NCBI GenBank assembly: GCA_016187835.1
Contig: JACPIY010000019.1
Location: forward strand, 31,232-75,488
From: Deltaproteobacteria bacterium
GTDB lineage: Bacteria > Desulfobacterota_D > UBA1144 > Nemesobacterales > CSP1-2
Direction: 5' to 3'
Length of the DNA: 44,257 nucleotides
The position numbers and the translations under genes are program-made. Under the pieces are notes generated by a model. That model worked only from the letters and a program-made list of their open reading frames with translations. It did not search any database and was not told the origin of the DNA. Below are positions 43,256 through 44,257 of this stretch, piece after piece; within the stretch, counting starts at the first letter, position 1; every line of letters begins with the position of its first letter.

Positions 43256-43561
43256 TCATTTGGTGTTAATTGCAATACCTAGCTTATTGTCAATTATCTG
43301 GAGTTGCCTTGGTAGCTTATACATTATGGTTAAAGACGCGCCATATCCGCTTGGTGGCTCTTGGATTATTTCATCCCCATGCCTCATAATTTTCCTCATT
43401 GCGTCACAGCTAACTGGCATTCTGTGATTATCACTTGGATAATCTCCGACCATTGTGTGCAAATCCCCTGCCCTTATGCCTATGAAGCAAGCACCTAATT
43501 CTTGTGCTTGTTGCAAAATGATGTCTAACTTTTTTTGAAAATCCTGAATAGTTAGTGGCAC
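43256..43561 (-). CDS. Small conserved-looking protein of unknown function in a toxin-antitoxin-like cassette
   Basis: The 101-residue protein has a helical N-terminus (LTIQDFQKKLDIILQQAQEL), then CFIGIRAGDLHTMVGDYPSD and NHRMPVSCDAMRKIMRHGDE, and ends with ASLTIMYKLPRQ. The His/Cys pattern RAGDLH-x4-GDYP-x3-NHRMPVSC looks constrained, and I believe similar small ORFs occur in other bacteria, but I cannot name the family. ATG 43559-43561 follows the CopG-like gene's stop by three bases, so it is probably co-transcribed. Confidence 0.7.
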   Translation of the reverse strand: MPLTIQDFQKKLDIILQQAQELGACFIGIRAGDLHTMVGDYPSDNHRMPVSCDAMRKIMRHGDEIIQEPPSGYGASLTIMYKLPRQLQIIDNKLGIAINTK

Positions 43562-43564
43562 TAC

Positions 43565-43849
43565 TTAACCTCCTCTAGTACCTTTTTTACTATCCCCTAT
43601 TTCCTTCTTCAGCCTTTCAATCAGCCACATTCTGGCCAATGTAGAGTAGTTGATTCCCTTTTCTCTTGAAATCGCCTTCATAGCGTTAACCAAGTTTTTA
43701 TCTAATCGAATTGTCATTACCTGTTTCTCAGGCTTAACAAATACCTTTTCTTTTACAGGCTCTAAATATTCTTCAAATTCTTCCGGGCTGTGTGTATCCC
43801 AGAAATGGGCGGCTTCTTGGTCGGATTTAAACCTCGGAATCTTTCCCAT
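43565..43849 (-). CDS. CopG/BrnA-like antitoxin
   Basis: From ATG 43847-43849 (MGKIPRFKSDQEAAHFWDTH) the protein has 94 residues. KSDQEAAHFWDTHSPEEFEE is typical of BrnA/CopG antitoxins. The C-terminal part KQVMTIRLDKNLVNAMKAI followed by SREKGINYSTLARMWLIERL is a ribbon-helix-helix DNA-binding domain. A GTG at 43861 gives four more residues but overlaps the GGGAGG ribosome-binding site, so the ATG is preferred. It lies directly downstream of the BrnT-like toxin gene and should neutralise it and repress the operon. Confidence 0.88.
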   Translation of the reverse strand: MGKIPRFKSDQEAAHFWDTHSPEEFEEYLEPVKEKVFVKPEKQVMTIRLDKNLVNAMKAISREKGINYSTLARMWLIERLKKEIGDSKKGTRGG

Positions 43850-43895
43850 CTTCAATTTCACCTCCCTATTATTACTCTTTGAACCGCACTGTCGT

Positions 43896-44201
43896 TCAAA
43901 GAATATTGTATCTCCTCTTTTCCGACGGATTCATGTCTCTAGCCGTTATAACCTTGGCTTTACCTTTTCCTAAGTGCTTAACTACGATAAACAAGCACCT
44001 GCCTCTAAGTGTTTTACCAAGAACATAGTAAAGCATGCCTTCTCTCCTGCCTTTTCCTCTTAGAACTCTCGCGTTTTCATCTTCAAAACATGCTTCTTCA
44101 GCTTCCCCTCGTTTTACATTGTGCCTTGCGGCTATATGCTCGATATGCCACTCTTCCCAGACAAGCTCTACGATCTTCAAATATATTGTATTGTATGACA
44201 T
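43896..44201 (-). CDS. BrnT-like toxin
   Basis: The protein of up to 101 residues has the BrnT-type layout: LVWEEWHIEHIAARHNVKRG then EAEEACFEDENARVLRG, YYVLGKTLRGRCLFIVV and KAKVITARDMNPSEKRRY. BrnT toxins are small RelE-like ribonucleases. Toxin before antitoxin is the brnTA order. The ATG 44199-44201 has no ribosome-binding site and lies inside the spacer of a strong promoter, so the real start may be TTG 44178-44180 (94 residues, LKIVELVWEEW). Confidence 0.83.
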   Translation of the reverse strand: MSYNTIYLKIVELVWEEWHIEHIAARHNVKRGEAEEACFEDENARVLRGKGRREGMLYYVLGKTLRGRCLFIVVKHLGKGKAKVITARDMNPSEKRRYNIL

Positions 44202-44218
44202 TAGAATATGTATGTCAA
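44190..44218 (-). promoter_or_regulatory. Promoter of the toxin-antitoxin-like cassette
   Basis: On the minus strand TTGACA (44218-44213) and TACAAT (44195-44190) are 17 bases apart. The upstream-most ATG of the toxin frame falls within the spacer. Transcription would start near 44183. Confidence 0.7.
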
Positions 44219-44253
44219 CAGAGATTTTGATTCAGCTTTTATAAAAATCTCTG
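44219..44253. promoter_or_regulatory. Inverted repeat next to the cassette promoter
   Basis: CAGAGATTTT (44219-44228) and AAAATCTCTG (44244-44253) are perfect ten-base inverted arms with a 15-base spacer, immediately upstream of the -35 element. It could be an operator or the terminator of a gene beyond the window. Confidence 0.5.
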
Positions 44254-44257
44254 TATC

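Overview
The window is a 44 kb piece of a moderately AT-rich, Gram-negative bacterial chromosome that contains the replication origin. Gram-negative traits are type II secretion genes (gspL-gspM-gspN), a lipoprotein gene, an ETF-ubiquinone oxidoreductase and a DUF4124/SLT/SPOR murein hydrolase. A b'-type second stator subunit in the ATP synthase operon and the pheA-hisC-tyrA order recall Deltaproteobacteria-like (Desulfobacterota/Dadabacteria-like) lineages. That placement is an inference; there is no rRNA or tRNA gene here.

Layout. 1-1453: tail of an unidentified ORF and a damaged CPA2 cation/H+ antiporter gene. 1468-7646: F-type ATP synthase operon atpF'-atpF-atpH-atpA-atpG-atpD-atpC, without the a and c subunit genes. 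7666-9853 (minus): rplM-rpsI-ino1. 10174-12736: accessory genes, including a large secreted His/Phe-rich protein. 12900-14429 (minus): comM. 14709-15850: acyl-CoA dehydrogenase pseudogene. 15890-18886: GNAT, NAD-dependent epimerase, frameshifted DUF2959 lipoprotein gene and a small membrane protein. 18913-21196: hpt, an orphan structured RNA with its own promoter, a degenerate kinase/nuclease-like fusion and a zincin. 21430-26235: TetR regulator, a three-domain acyl-activating/ACP/acyltransferase protein and an UMF1-family transporter. 26290-29360: dnaA-oriC-dnaN with DnaA boxes and DnaA-trios. 29421-34367: comF, gspLMN, cupin and a bifunctional-nuclease-domain protein. 34741-39042: pheA, a RAYT transposase, hisC and tyrA, i.e. 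an aromatic amino acid cluster split by a REP-type element. 39092-41289: a DsbA-like protein and a c-di-GMP-I riboswitch in front of a lytic transglycosylase gene. 41515-43218: ETF-QO. 43256-44201 (minus): a BrnT/CopG toxin-antitoxin-like pair plus a third small gene.

The most interesting parts are the orphan RNA at 19641-19809, the kinase-like/PD-(D/E)XK-like fusion beside it, the c-di-GMP riboswitch controlling a murein hydrolase, the clear origin-unwinding module, and the RAYT carrying a DnaA domain IV-like C-terminus between matching repeats. Several families of short palindromic repeats fill the intergenic spaces and in places supply 5' or 3' coding ends. Three genes (antiporter, acyl-CoA dehydrogenase, DUF2959) are broken. 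All identifications come from reading motifs; no database search was possible.
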